DNA from: Bradyrhizobium sp. AZCC 2262
Lineage (GTDB): Bacteria; Pseudomonadota; Alphaproteobacteria; Rhizobiales; Xanthobacteraceae
NCBI RefSeq assembly: GCF_036924535.1
Contig: NZ_JAZHRT010000001.1
Span: 7,874,001-7,938,000 of the forward strand
Reading direction: 5' to 3'
DNA: 64,000 nucleotides
Shown here: positions 18,893 through 27,830 of the stretch, one piece after another
Layout of the letters: every line of letters begins with the position of its first letter
How positions within the stretch are numbered: the stretch's first letter is position 1
Made by a program: the position numbers and the translations under genes
Notes under the pieces: generated by a model
Database searches by the model: none
Seen by the model: only the letters and a program-made list of their open reading frames with translations
What the model was told of the DNA's origin: nothing

Positions 18893-19756
18893 ATGACCGC
18901 AGCCATCATCTACGCCTTTGCTTCGGCCTTCTTCCTCGGGGCCGGGGTCGTTCTGGCACAGCTGGGCTTGCGGACCGTCGAGCCGCTATCGGGGGCCGCA
19001 ATCAGCGTCCCGACCTTCACTTTGCTGTTCCTCCTGCTATCGCCGCTGGTCCTGCAGGGCGAGCCCGTGGTCTGGCGCGCCTTGCCGGTTTTCATGGCGA
19101 TCGGCCTGTTCTTCCCGGCCGCGCTGACGCTGCTGACCTTTGCATCGAACCGGGCGCTGGGGCCCGTCATCACCTCGACGATCGGCAACCTCGCGCCGCT
19201 TTTTTCGGTTACGGTGGCTGTGGCCTTGCTGCAAGAGCCGCTGCATCCGCCGCAACTGCTTGGCCTCGTCATCGCGGTCGCGGGTGCGGCGATCATCACC
19301 GTGACCCGCCCGCGCGACCTCGGCCATTGGCGCAGCTGGGCGCTGCTGCTGCCGCTCTGCAGCGCGCTGGTGCGCGGCGCAACGCCGCCGATCATGAAAC
19401 TCGGGCTTGAGATCTGGCCGAGCCCGCTCTGGGCCTGCCTGATCGGCTACGTGATGTCCTCGCTGGTGGTGCTGACGGTGCAACGTATCCGCAAGGGCAG
19501 TTTCATGGTGCAGGCGCCGCGCGCGGGCCGGTTCTGGTTCGCGATGACCGGAATCAGCAACGGGCTCAGCGCACTCAGCCTGTTCATCGCCATTCGCAAC
19601 GGTCCGATCACGCTGGTGGCGCCGCTGGCCGCAATCTATCCGCTGGTCACGGTGGCGCTGAGCGCGATGCTGCTCAAGCACATCGAGATCACCGCACGGA
19701 TCGTCGTCGGAACCGCGCTGACAGTGCTTGGCGTCGCGCTGGTGCTGATCGGCTGA
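18893..19756 (+). CDS. EamA/DMT-family transporter
   Basis: 287 residues, about ten hydrophobic helices in two EamA halves (residues 1-135 and 150-287). Drug/metabolite exporter superfamily, inner membrane. First half ends with LLGLVIAVAGAAIITVTRP, the second with VVGTALTVLGVALVLIG, the expected internal repeat. Substrate unknown. ATG 18893; a divergent, separate unit from leuB. Confidence 0.85.
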   Translation: MTAAIIYAFASAFFLGAGVVLAQLGLRTVEPLSGAAISVPTFTLLFLLLSPLVLQGEPVVWRALPVFMAIGLFFPAALTLLTFASNRALGPVITSTIGNLAPLFSVTVAVALLQEPLHPPQLLGLVIAVAGAAIITVTRPRDLGHWRSWALLLPLCSALVRGATPPIMKLGLEIWPSPLWACLIGYVMSSLVVLTVQRIRKGSFMVQAPRAGRFWFAMTGISNGLSALSLFIAIRNGPITLVAPLAAIYPLVTVALSAMLLKHIEITARIVVGTALTVLGVALVLIG

Positions 19757-19848
19757 TCGCGTTGCGGGATCGGCAAGACACCGTTGCGGCCGGCGCATCT
19801 GTGCAACGTCCGCTTTGCCTGCCAGAATGAACGCTGCCGGAGAATTTT

Positions 19849-21036
19849 GTGAAAGCCCCCGACCAACACACCTACGCGCACCCCGCGTGGCTGATCCTCA
19901 TTCTGTCGCTCGCGCCAACGATCGGTCTTGGAATCGGCCGCTTCGCCTATGCGCTGGTGCTGCCCGACATGCGCGACGCGCTCGGTTGGTCCTATTCCGC
20001 GGCCGGCTTCATGAACACGATCAACGCCGTCGGTTATCTGGCGGGCGCGTTGCTTGCCTCTCGGATGATCAGGCGCTTCGGGCTGCCGCAAACGGTCCGC
20101 TGGGGAACGCTCGCCGCCGTCACCTCGCTGGCGCTATGCGCTGTCTCCGGCAATTTTTTCGTGCTGAGCCTTGCGCGATTGCTGGCGGGCGTCGGCGCGG
20201 CGGGCGGGTTCGTCGGCGGTGCGGCGCTGGCCGCCACGATCGCGCAAACGCGCCCCGAACGCGCCAACTTCCTGCTCAGCCTGTTTTATGCCGGGCCGGG
20301 GCTCGGCATTATCTCATCGGGGTTGATCGCGCCGTTCGTGCTGCAGGGCTTTGGGCCCGGATCGTGGTGGATCGTGTGGTGGGCCATGACGCTGCTCTGT
20401 GCCGTCCTGATCCTGCCGTTGTTGCTGGCGCCGCTCGGCGGCGGTGCTGTGATCGACAGCGCGGCGCCGGCCAAATTCTCCATCCGCCCGGTGCTGGTCT
20501 ATCTGATCGGATATTTTCTGTTCGGCGCCGGCTACATCGCCTACATGACCTTCATGATCGCCTATGTGCGCGACGCCGGCGGCGGCGCGGCCGCACAAAG
20601 CGCGTTCTGGAGCCTGATCGGCCTCAGCGCATTCGTGACCCCGTGGGTGTGGCGTCGCGTACTCGCGCTCGACCGTGGCGGCCTTGCCACCACGATCATT
20701 CTCGGCGCCAACGCCGTCGGCGCGACGCTGCCGATCTTCGGGCATTCGGTATGGCTGCTGGGGTTGTCGGCGGTGGTGTTCGGCGTCGCCTTTTTCGCGG
20801 TGGTCGGCTCCACCACCGCCTTCGTGCGCTTCAACTATCGCCCGCAGACCTGGCCGACGGCGATTGCGGCGCTGACGATTTCATTCGGCATCGGCCAGAC
20901 GCTGGGACCGATCGTGGTCGGCGCGATCACGGATGCGATGGGCAGCCTGTCGTTTGCGCTGAATGTCTCGGCGGCGATGCTGGCGCTGGGCGCGGTGCTG
21001 TCGGCGTTTCAGAAAAAGCTGGTGCAGAAGCCGTGA
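19849..21036 (+). CDS. YbfB/YjiJ-family MFS transporter
   Basis: 395 residues with twelve hydrophobic segments. GLGIGRFAYALVLPDMRDAL followed by YSAAGFMNTINAVGYLAGAL is the signature start of the YbfB/YjiJ group of major facilitator proteins. Starts at GTG 19849, preceded by CCGGAGA. Substrate unknown. Could share a transcript with the EamA gene 92 bases upstream. Confidence 0.85.
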   Translation: MKAPDQHTYAHPAWLILILSLAPTIGLGIGRFAYALVLPDMRDALGWSYSAAGFMNTINAVGYLAGALLASRMIRRFGLPQTVRWGTLAAVTSLALCAVSGNFFVLSLARLLAGVGAAGGFVGGAALAATIAQTRPERANFLLSLFYAGPGLGIISSGLIAPFVLQGFGPGSWWIVWWAMTLLCAVLILPLLLAPLGGGAVIDSAAPAKFSIRPVLVYLIGYFLFGAGYIAYMTFMIAYVRDAGGGAAAQSAFWSLIGLSAFVTPWVWRRVLALDRGGLATTIILGANAVGATLPIFGHSVWLLGLSAVVFGVAFFAVVGSTTAFVRFNYRPQTWPTAIAALTISFGIGQTLGPIVVGAITDAMGSLSFALNVSAAMLALGAVLSAFQKKLVQKP

Positions 21037-21352
21037 TGCGTTCTCCATCCGCGCGTCGTCCCTGAGAACGCAGGGACCCATAACCACAGGGTTTCGTGGT
21101 TATGCGAAGCTGTTGCTCCAGCTTTCTCCAAAATTCAGATCGCGCGGTATGGGTCCCTGCGTTCGCAGGGACGACGAGAGAGTTTAACCCGATCAACTCC
21201 CGGATGCTGGCCCTGAAGTGACAATCGCCTGCGGCAGTTTGCGGGACGCCGTCTTATGCTAAGGTGTCTGCTCGGCACTGCGCGTTAGCGCCACCAAGCC
21301 AGGCAGCTGACATCCCGAAGCAATCGGCGATGCAGAATGGGGAGAAGCGATC
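21037..21352. other. Intergenic region before the TPR gene
   Basis: 316 bases. The first half is the palindromic repeat at 21055-21176; the rest is unstructured to my reading and must hold the promoter of the gene at 21353. No convincing -35/-10 pair or RNA gene was found. Confidence 0.5.
21055..21176. repeat. Palindromic repeat (GTCGTCCCTGCGAACGCAGGG family)
   Basis: GTCGTCCCTGAGAACGCAGG at the left and CCTGCGTTCGCAGGGACGAC at the right, separated by about 80 bases. Other copies at 29512-29628, 32056-32176 and 43260-43383. Confidence 0.85.
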
Positions 21353-23032
21353 ATGGAGATGATGGCAAATGGCATGACCTATTTTGATCTCGGGCCGTAC
21401 AGCCGCAAAGTCACCACGTCGTCGCCTGACAGCCAGCTTTGGTTCGACCGCGGGCTCAACTGGCTGTTTGGCTTCAACCATACTGAAGCGATCAAGTGCT
21501 TTCAGAAAGCGCTGAAGCACGACGGCGAATGCGCCATGGCGCATTGGGGCATCAGCTACGCCTCGGGGCCCAACTATAATCTGCCCTGGGTTCGCTACGA
21601 CCCGCATGGCCGTCAAATGGCGCTGTCGGCATCCTACGATGCGATGCAGGCAGCACTTGCGCATGCCGCGAAGGCTGGTCCGGTCGAGCGGGCGATGATT
21701 CAGGCCCTCACCGCGCGCTATCCGCAGCGCGAGGCGATCGAGGACATGTCGCCTTGGGACAAGGCCTACACCCGGGAAATGCGCAAGGTCTTCGACGCGT
21801 TTCCCGACGATCTGGAGGTCCGGGCGGTCTTTGCCGAGTCGATCATGAACGAGACGCCGTGGCAGATGTGGGACCTGCCCTCCGGCAAACCCACCGAGGG
21901 AGCGGGCACCGAGGAATGCAGGAAGGTGCTGGAATACGCTTTCGACAAATTCCCGGCAGCATGGGATCACCCGGGCCTCTTGCATCTCTATGTCCACCTG
22001 ATGGAGATGTCGCCGTTTCCGCAGCGCGCATTGCGGGCCGGTGATCGGTTGCGCGAGATCGTCCCGGACTCCGGTCACCTCATCCACATGCCGACGCATC
22101 TCGATGTGCTGTGCGGGCACTACAGGGATGTCCTTGTCCATAACCAGAAGGCGTTGGCGACCGACCGCAGGTTCCTCGCCTATTCGGACGATCCAGGTGT
22201 CTACCTGGTCTACGTCATCCACAACTTCCACTTTGCGATCTACGGCGCAATGTTCCTTGGCCAGTACACGCCCGCAATCGCGGCGGCCGAGGAACTGATC
22301 GCGACGATCCCCGAGACGGTACTGCGTATTGAATCGCCACCGATGGCGGATTTCCTCGAGGGCTACCTGACGATGAAGCAGCACGTCCTCGTGCGCTTCG
22401 GCAAATGGCGCGAAATCATCGAACAGGAGCTGCCTGGGGATCGAGAACTCTACTGCTCGAATGTTGCCATGATACATTACGCCAAGGCGGTCGCGCATTC
22501 AGCGCTTGGCAATGTCGCCGAGGCCGAGATGGAGAAGGCATCGTTCATGGCGGCGAAGACCCGCGTGCCCGAGAGCCGCCGCGTGCACAACAATCATATC
22601 GTTGATCTGCTTGATGTGGCCGAAGCGATGCTGAATGGCGAGCTGGAATACCGAAAGGGCAACCATGACGCGGCCTTCGCGCACCTGCGCCGGTCGGTCG
22701 AACTCAGCGACGACCTGCCTTATGACGAGCCATGGGGATGGATGCAGCCGACCCGCCATGCGTTGGGGGCACTTCTCCTCGAACAGGGACGGATCGAGGA
22801 AGCCGAGGCGGTGTACCGCTCCGATCTCGGTCTCGACGGCAAGTTGAGCCGCGCCTGCCAGCATCCCGACAATCTCTGGGCGCTGCACGGGCTGCACGAA
22901 TGCCTGGTCCGTCGCGGAGAAAAGGCCGAGACAGCTCTGATCAAACAGAGGCTCGACCTGGCGCAGGCGCGGGCGGAGATTCCGATAAAGGCCTCCTGCT
23001 TCTGCCGTCGGATGGACGTGGCGGCCGCGTAG
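21353..23032 (+). CDS. Tetratricopeptide repeat protein
   Basis: 559 residues from ATG 21353 (GGAGAAG upstream). The clearest repeat is at residues 25-65 (LWFDRGLNWLFGFNHTEAIK and FQKALKHDGECAMAHWGISY), with further helical repeats near residues 265-320 and 430-500. No signal peptide or membrane helix. HLYVHLMEM and HLIHMPTHLDVL are unusually His-rich conserved-looking segments, possibly a metal or ligand site. Function unknown. Confidence 0.75.
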   Translation: MEMMANGMTYFDLGPYSRKVTTSSPDSQLWFDRGLNWLFGFNHTEAIKCFQKALKHDGECAMAHWGISYASGPNYNLPWVRYDPHGRQMALSASYDAMQAALAHAAKAGPVERAMIQALTARYPQREAIEDMSPWDKAYTREMRKVFDAFPDDLEVRAVFAESIMNETPWQMWDLPSGKPTEGAGTEECRKVLEYAFDKFPAAWDHPGLLHLYVHLMEMSPFPQRALRAGDRLREIVPDSGHLIHMPTHLDVLCGHYRDVLVHNQKALATDRRFLAYSDDPGVYLVYVIHNFHFAIYGAMFLGQYTPAIAAAEELIATIPETVLRIESPPMADFLEGYLTMKQHVLVRFGKWREIIEQELPGDRELYCSNVAMIHYAKAVAHSALGNVAEAEMEKASFMAAKTRVPESRRVHNNHIVDLLDVAEAMLNGELEYRKGNHDAAFAHLRRSVELSDDLPYDEPWGWMQPTRHALGALLLEQGRIEEAEAVYRSDLGLDGKLSRACQHPDNLWALHGLHECLVRRGEKAETALIKQRLDLAQARAEIPIKASCFCRRMDVAAA

Positions 23033-23227
23033 CCGTTCGCTGCGCCAGTTGGATTCGGCTTCAGCCAAAAATCAATCAAGTCCGCTCTCGCGTCGGCGTG
23101 TCAGCATTAACCATCTGTTTGCGATATCGGCGCGTGAACGAGGGAACGCCGCGAAGACTGGGCGGTTGTTGCCAGCAGAACCTTATGACACCATCCAATA
23201 CCGATTATTGTGACTTTTTAGGCGCCT

Positions 23228-24256
23228 ATGCCACGCAAGAAATATACTTGGGAAAAGTTGTCGGATGAACAGCTGCTCAAGCAACGCCTCAGCAGTCTGA
23301 GGGTTGCCGTCGACGACACCTGGCTCGAAGATTGCCTCAACGCTCTCTATGAAGAGCTCGAGGCTCGGAACATCCGGCTGCGGCCACACACATGGGTGTC
23401 GAGCGAATGGTTCAGCCCGGCAAATGTGCCCGGTATTGCCATCCCATTCTATCTCACCCATCCCCGCCTGATGAAGATCGAGAAGAAAATGATGCTCGAC
23501 GTCGAGGGCGGCACCTGGTCCGAGTGTATGGCCATTCTCCGTCACGAGACGGGCCATGCCATGCAGCACGCCTACCAGCTGCAACGCCGCCGGCGTTGGC
23601 AGCAACTGTTCGGCGCGTCCTCGAAACACTACCCGCGTTACTACCGTCCCAATCCGGCTAGCCGGAATTATGTCCAGCATCTTCGGCTCTGGTACGCGCA
23701 GAGCCATCCAGACGAGGATTTTGCGGAAACCTTCGCGGTATGGCTGCGGCCGCGTTCGAAATGGCGGACGCGCTATGCCGGGTGGCCGGCACTGAAGAAG
23801 CTCGAGTATGTCGACGAACTGATGCAAGAAATCGCCGGGAAACGACCGCTTGTCACGACGCGGGAGCGCGTCGATCCGCTGCATCAACTCAGCGAGACGA
23901 TTGGCGAGCACTATCAAAAGAAGCAGGCATTCTACGCGTTCAAAGCACCGAAGACTTACGACCGCGACCTCTCCCGGCTCTTCTCCGCCGATCCGCGGCA
24001 TCGCCGGGAGCAGGCGGCTTCTCTCTTCATCAGGCGGCACCGCGCTCAAATCAGGCAGCTGGTTGCGCGGTGGACGGGCGAGAACCAGCTCACGCTTGAT
24101 GCCGTGCTCGACGACATGATCTCCCGGTGCCGCGAGCTCAATCTGCGCGCCGTGGGCTCCAAACAGAAGCTTGTGGTCAATTTCACCATCCTATTGACCG
24201 CCAAAACCATGCACGCGCTGTTTGGCCCGTCGCGGCGGAAATGGATCGCGCTATGA
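23228..24256 (+). CDS. Putative zinc-binding metallopeptidase
   Basis: 342 residues. HETGH at 106-110 within MAILRHETGHAMQHAYQL and Glu167 in HPDEDFAETFAVWL form a gluzincin-like zinc site; the spacing and the E-D-F-A-E motif fit the Peptidase_Mx family. No signal peptide, so cytoplasmic. ATG 23228 is the likely start. Its stop codon overlaps the start of the ATP-grasp gene (ATGA), so the two are translationally coupled. Upstream, GGAAC (23143-23147) and GGTT (23164-23167) resemble a degraded EcfG promoter. Substrate unknown. Confidence 0.8.
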   Translation: MPRKKYTWEKLSDEQLLKQRLSSLRVAVDDTWLEDCLNALYEELEARNIRLRPHTWVSSEWFSPANVPGIAIPFYLTHPRLMKIEKKMMLDVEGGTWSECMAILRHETGHAMQHAYQLQRRRRWQQLFGASSKHYPRYYRPNPASRNYVQHLRLWYAQSHPDEDFAETFAVWLRPRSKWRTRYAGWPALKKLEYVDELMQEIAGKRPLVTTRERVDPLHQLSETIGEHYQKKQAFYAFKAPKTYDRDLSRLFSADPRHRREQAASLFIRRHRAQIRQLVARWTGENQLTLDAVLDDMISRCRELNLRAVGSKQKLVVNFTILLTAKTMHALFGPSRRKWIAL

Positions 24257-25287
24257 GACACCTTCGCGTTCTGGCGCTCATGCATCCGGACTTCGTGCCC
24301 CCCGATTCCACCGACGGATACACCGCGCGGCAAATCAATGAATGGAAAACCGAGTACGACGTCGTGAGCACCTTGCGTGCGGCCGGCCATGAAGTGCGCC
24401 CGCTCGGCGTGCAGGAGGAAATCAAGCCGGTGCGCGAAGAGATCGAAGGCTTCAAGCCGCACGTGGTATTCAACCTGCTCGAGCAATTTCATCACGAGCC
24501 GGTATATGACCAGCACATTCCGAGCTATCTGGAGCTGATGCAGGTCCCATATACGGGCTGCAACCCGCGTGGCCTGATCCTGGCGCGCGGCAAGGATCTG
24601 TCCAAGACGTTGGTGCACCATCGCCGGATCGCGGTGCCGGCCTTCGCGGTGTTTCCGATGCGGCGCAAGGTCAAACGGCCAGCGCGTCTTGCGCTGCCAC
24701 TGATCGTCAAGAGCCTGAGCGAGGATGGATCGCGGGGTATCTCGCAGGCATCCATCGTCGATACGGACGAGAAGCTCGCAGAGCGCGTCGCCTTCATTCA
24801 CGAGCGGGTCGGAACTGCCGCCATCGCCGAGCAGTATATCGAAGGACGTGAGCTCTACGTCGGCGTGCTCGGCAACAATCGGTTGCGGGTCCTGCCGGTT
24901 TGGGAATTGAAATTCGGCAGCATGGGCGGCCAGAGTGCGCGGCATATCGCGACAGAGAGGGTCAAACACGATCCCAGTTATCAGGAGCGCGTCGGAATTG
25001 AAGACGGGCCGGCCAAGGACCTTGCGCCGGAGGTACGTGCCCGTATTCAGCGAATAGCAAAACGCATCTACCGAACGCTTGGCCTCGATGGATACGCGCG
25101 CATCGACTTTCGCCTCTCTGCCGACGGCACTCCGTATTTCATTGAAGCGAACCCCAATCCCGAAATCGCAAAGAGCCAAGAGTTCGCTTTGGCGGCTCGG
25201 CATGACGGACTCGATTACCCCGACGTGCTGCATCGCATCCTGGCCCTCGGAATGAGCCGCGCAAAGGCAGGCGTATCCGTCGGCTGA
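24253..25287 (+). CDS. ATP-grasp ligase, D-Ala-D-Ala ligase-like
   Basis: 344 residues from ATG 24253, overlapping the preceding stop. ATP-grasp hallmarks: PLIVKSLSEDGSRGIS (ATP-binding lysine and loop), EQYIEGRELYVGVLGN and the C-terminal IDFRLSADGTPYFIEANPNP with the Mg-binding Glu/Asn. N-terminal pre-ATP domain (HVVFNLLEQFHHEPVYDQHI, PYTGCNPRGLILARGKDLSK) is like D-alanine-D-alanine ligase, but it is not in a cell-wall cluster. Expected chemistry: ATP-driven amide bond formation via an acyl phosphate. Probably works with the coupled metallopeptidase on a small peptide. Confidence 0.85.
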   Translation: MRHLRVLALMHPDFVPPDSTDGYTARQINEWKTEYDVVSTLRAAGHEVRPLGVQEEIKPVREEIEGFKPHVVFNLLEQFHHEPVYDQHIPSYLELMQVPYTGCNPRGLILARGKDLSKTLVHHRRIAVPAFAVFPMRRKVKRPARLALPLIVKSLSEDGSRGISQASIVDTDEKLAERVAFIHERVGTAAIAEQYIEGRELYVGVLGNNRLRVLPVWELKFGSMGGQSARHIATERVKHDPSYQERVGIEDGPAKDLAPEVRARIQRIAKRIYRTLGLDGYARIDFRLSADGTPYFIEANPNPEIAKSQEFALAARHDGLDYPDVLHRILALGMSRAKAGVSVG

Positions 25288-25364
25288 AAGACGCAAGAAA
25301 CCCGCATGCACAGCGGTCGTGCGCTCCGAGATTCGGGCAGCATCGCATAGTGAAATGACGCGGG

Positions 25365-26150
25365 CTAACTCCCGCTGAACGAATTATACCCCTGGTCTTC
25401 CCAGAAGCCGCCCTTGTAGTCGTTGGTGACTTCCATCGACATCACGTATTTCGGATTCTTGAAGCCGAGTTTGGTCGGCACGCGAATTTTCATCGGAAAA
25501 CCGTAGGCGCGCGGCAGGATCTCGTCGCCGAACTTGAACGTCATCTGGGTCTGGGCATGCAGCGCGGTCGCCATGTCGAGCGGCGAGTTGTAACCGTCCT
25601 TGTCGGCGCACTGGAACCAGACATATTTGGCGCGCGTATCGGCGCCGACCAGTTTCAGGAAATCACGCAGCGGTGTCCCGGTCCAGCTTCCGATCGCACT
25701 CCAGCCCTCGACGCAGATGTGACGCGTGATCTGCTTGACCTGCGGCAATTGATAAAGTTCTTCCAGCGTCCAGGACTTCTTGTTCTCGACCAGTCCGCGT
25801 ACTTCCAGCTTCCAGGTCTTGCCGTCAACTGTTGGCGCCTCGTCGAGGTCGTAATAGGCGTTGAACGGGAACGGTTTTGTGATGGCGCTTTCCGGGAAAG
25901 TCGGCGCCATGGCATTGGGATTGAAAATCAACGCCTGCACGCCGTCATTGAACTTCGAGACCCGCTTCAACATGTCTTCGGCCGAGAAACTGTCCGTCAC
26001 GTCGCAGCCCGTCAGCAACGTCAGCGCGCCGAGGCTGGCACCGCCAGTGATAAAGCGCCGGCGCGTCAGACCCGGCATCGTCTTCACCGCGTCCCTGACC
26101 AGAAGCATCTTGTCGACGCCGGGGATGAGAAGGTTGCGCATGCGGCCCAT
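25365..26150 (-). CDS. Periplasmic molybdopterin-dependent oxidoreductase (MsrP/sulfite oxidase fold)
   Basis: 261 residues. Tat-type signal LTRRRFITGGASLGALTLLTGC (twin Arg, lipobox-like LTGC) followed by an oxidoreductase molybdopterin domain; the Mo-ligating Cys is in RHICVEGWSAIGSWTGTPL. Exported folded with the Mo cofactor. Starts 17 bases after the cytochrome b gene, so the two form an operon; electrons probably pass between this enzyme and that membrane subunit. Substrate unknown (sulfite, S-oxide or N-oxide are possibilities). Confidence 0.87.
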   Translation of the reverse strand: MGRMRNLLIPGVDKMLLVRDAVKTMPGLTRRRFITGGASLGALTLLTGCDVTDSFSAEDMLKRVSKFNDGVQALIFNPNAMAPTFPESAITKPFPFNAYYDLDEAPTVDGKTWKLEVRGLVENKKSWTLEELYQLPQVKQITRHICVEGWSAIGSWTGTPLRDFLKLVGADTRAKYVWFQCADKDGYNSPLDMATALHAQTQMTFKFGDEILPRAYGFPMKIRVPTKLGFKNPKYVMSMEVTNDYKGGFWEDQGYNSFSGS

Positions 26151-26167
26151 GACCGTACTCCGTTAAG

Positions 26168-26797
26168 TTAGCGGCCGATGATCATGGCGCGCAGGCTCTT
26201 CGGCACCAGAAGTGCGAGCGCGATATGAACCACCATGAAAGCGACGATCGCCGCCATGCAGAAGAAGTGGACGTAGCGGGCGGCGTCGTAGCCGCCGAAC
26301 GGCGCCGTCAGGTATTGCAACTGCACCGGCTTCCAGATCGCCAGGCCCGACAGCACGATGAGGATGCCGACGACAATGATTCCGGCATAAAGCAGCTTCT
26401 GCACCTGATTGTATTTGGTGAGGTCGGCGTGCGACAGCTTGCCGGTCAGCGCCGCTTTGGTATCCGAGATCACGCCCTCCGGCGTGATCGGCAGCAGCTT
26501 CTTGCGGAAGCGGCCGGTGGCAAGACCCACAGTCAGATAGATCAGGCCGTTGACCATCAACAGCCACATCGCGGCGAAATGCCAGAGCAGCGCGCCGCCC
26601 AGCCAGCCACCCAGCGTGATGCTCGAAGAGAAGCTGAAGCCGAACAGCGGCGAGGCGTTATAGATCTGCCATCCCGACATGATCATCAGGACCATCGCGA
26701 AGGCGTTGGTCCAGTGCAGCGCCCGCACCCAGGCCGGCTGGATGACCTTGGCCTTGGTTGACGCGGCGTGTTCTTCGCTGACTGTGAGGGTCGACAT
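26168..26797 (-). CDS. Cytochrome b561/b-type membrane subunit
   Basis: 209 residues with four main membrane helices; haem-ligand His candidates in VRALHWTNAFAMVLM, LLWHFAAMWLLMVNG, YVHFFCMAAIVAF and VVHIALALLV. Fits the prokaryotic cytochrome b561 / hydrogenase-type cytochrome b group that serves periplasmic molybdoenzymes. First gene of a two-gene operon with the molybdoenzyme. ATG 26797. Confidence 0.88.
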   Translation of the reverse strand: MSTLTVSEEHAASTKAKVIQPAWVRALHWTNAFAMVLMIMSGWQIYNASPLFGFSFSSSITLGGWLGGALLWHFAAMWLLMVNGLIYLTVGLATGRFRKKLLPITPEGVISDTKAALTGKLSHADLTKYNQVQKLLYAGIIVVGILIVLSGLAIWKPVQLQYLTAPFGGYDAARYVHFFCMAAIVAFMVVHIALALLVPKSLRAMIIGR

Positions 26798-26976
26798 GGC
26801 TCTTCCCGCATGGAATTCGATATCGTTTATACGCCGGGAACCGGCTTTCCGTTACTGCCGTGATGCTATCAGATCGATGCACGGCGGGTATCGGGTTCAC
26901 GAAAAAGCGAGCCGGGTTGCCCCGGCTCGCCCAGCCACACACGCCCTGTTGGGACCAGTCAAGGCGCGTGGGAAGT

Positions 26977-27531
26977 TCAGGACGCCGGCATCAGCACGGT
27001 GTCGACCACATGGATCACGCCGTTCGACTGGTTGACGTTCGAGATCGTGACCATCGAGGTTCCACCCTTGGCGTCGACGATCCAGACCTTGCCGTCCTGG
27101 AGCTTGACCGACAGCTGTTCGCCCTCGGCGGTCTTGAGCTTCATGCCGTCCTTCAGGTCGGACGCGGCGAGCTTGCCGGGCACGACATGGTAGGTGAGGA
27201 TCTTGGTCAGGGTCGCCTTGTTCTCAGGCTTCACCAGCGTCTCGACGGTGCCGGCCGGCAGCTTGCCGAAGGCGGTGTTGGTCGGCGCGAACACCGTGAA
27301 CGGGCCCTTGCTTTCCAGCGTTTCGACCAGGCCGGCAGCCTTCACCGCGGCAACCAGCGTGGTGTGGTCCTTCGAGTTGACGGCGTTCTGGACGATGTTC
27401 TTGGAAGGGAACATCGCCGCGCCACCGACCATCACGGTCTTTTCCTCCGCGCTGGCGGGCGCGGTGATGGTGGCGGTGAAAGCCAGTGCGCTGAACATGG
27501 CGGCGGACAGAAGTGCAATACGTTTGGACAT
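26977..27531 (-). CDS. Secreted fasciclin (FAS1) domain protein
   Basis: 184 residues from ATG 27531 (GGGAGAAG upstream). Signal peptide SKRIALLSAAMFSALAFTAT, cleavage near ASA. One FAS1 domain (about 45-184): GPFTVFAPTNTAFGKLP is FAS1 box H1 and ITNVNQ-like/NGVIHVVDTVLMP is H2. Small bacterial FAS1 proteins act in adhesion or matrix; periplasmic or secreted. An upstream in-frame extension to 28302 crosses a repeat and the folB region and is not real. Confidence 0.92.
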   Translation of the reverse strand: MSKRIALLSAAMFSALAFTATITAPASAEEKTVMVGGAAMFPSKNIVQNAVNSKDHTTLVAAVKAAGLVETLESKGPFTVFAPTNTAFGKLPAGTVETLVKPENKATLTKILTYHVVPGKLAASDLKDGMKLKTAEGEQLSVKLQDGKVWIVDAKGGTSMVTISNVNQSNGVIHVVDTVLMPAS

Positions 27532-27726
27532 GGAATCTTCTCCCGAGGATTGCGATGGCCGGCGGGGCATCCGCCGGTACTCAAAACAACGACGCCAGGT
27601 CGATTGACCGGGTTGATTTCGTCGTCGTTGGGCCGAGCTACGGGAGGTTTTTCGGCCGGTTTCGGCGAATAAATTATCGTGATGGCTGAAACTTTTGCGG
27701 AGGCGAGTCGTGCGGCGACGGGCGCC

Positions 27727-27813
27727 CGTAGCCCGGATGGAGCGCAGCGCAATCCGGGGCATCTCCGACGATGGATGCCGTCCCGGGTTACGCTTCGCTC
27801 CACCCGGGCTACG
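27727..27813. repeat. Palindromic repeat (GTAGCCCGGATG family)
   Basis: CGTAGCCCGGATGGAGCGCA ... CGCTCCACCCGGGCTACG, second copy of the family at 17460; lies just downstream of folB. Confidence 0.85.
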
Positions 27814-27830
27814 ATGTCTTTCGCAACAAT

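Noticed and set aside
19815..21065. 416-codon frame overlapping the MFS transporter
   Set aside because: Arg-rich out-of-frame shadow; the membrane protein frame is clear.
21254..22498. 414-codon minus-strand frame opposite the TPR gene
   Set aside because: The plus-strand protein has a proper RBS and TPR-like repeats; the minus frame has no motif.
24046..25311. 421-codon minus-strand frame opposite the ATP-grasp gene
   Set aside because: Antisense to a clear ATP-grasp domain; no start signal.
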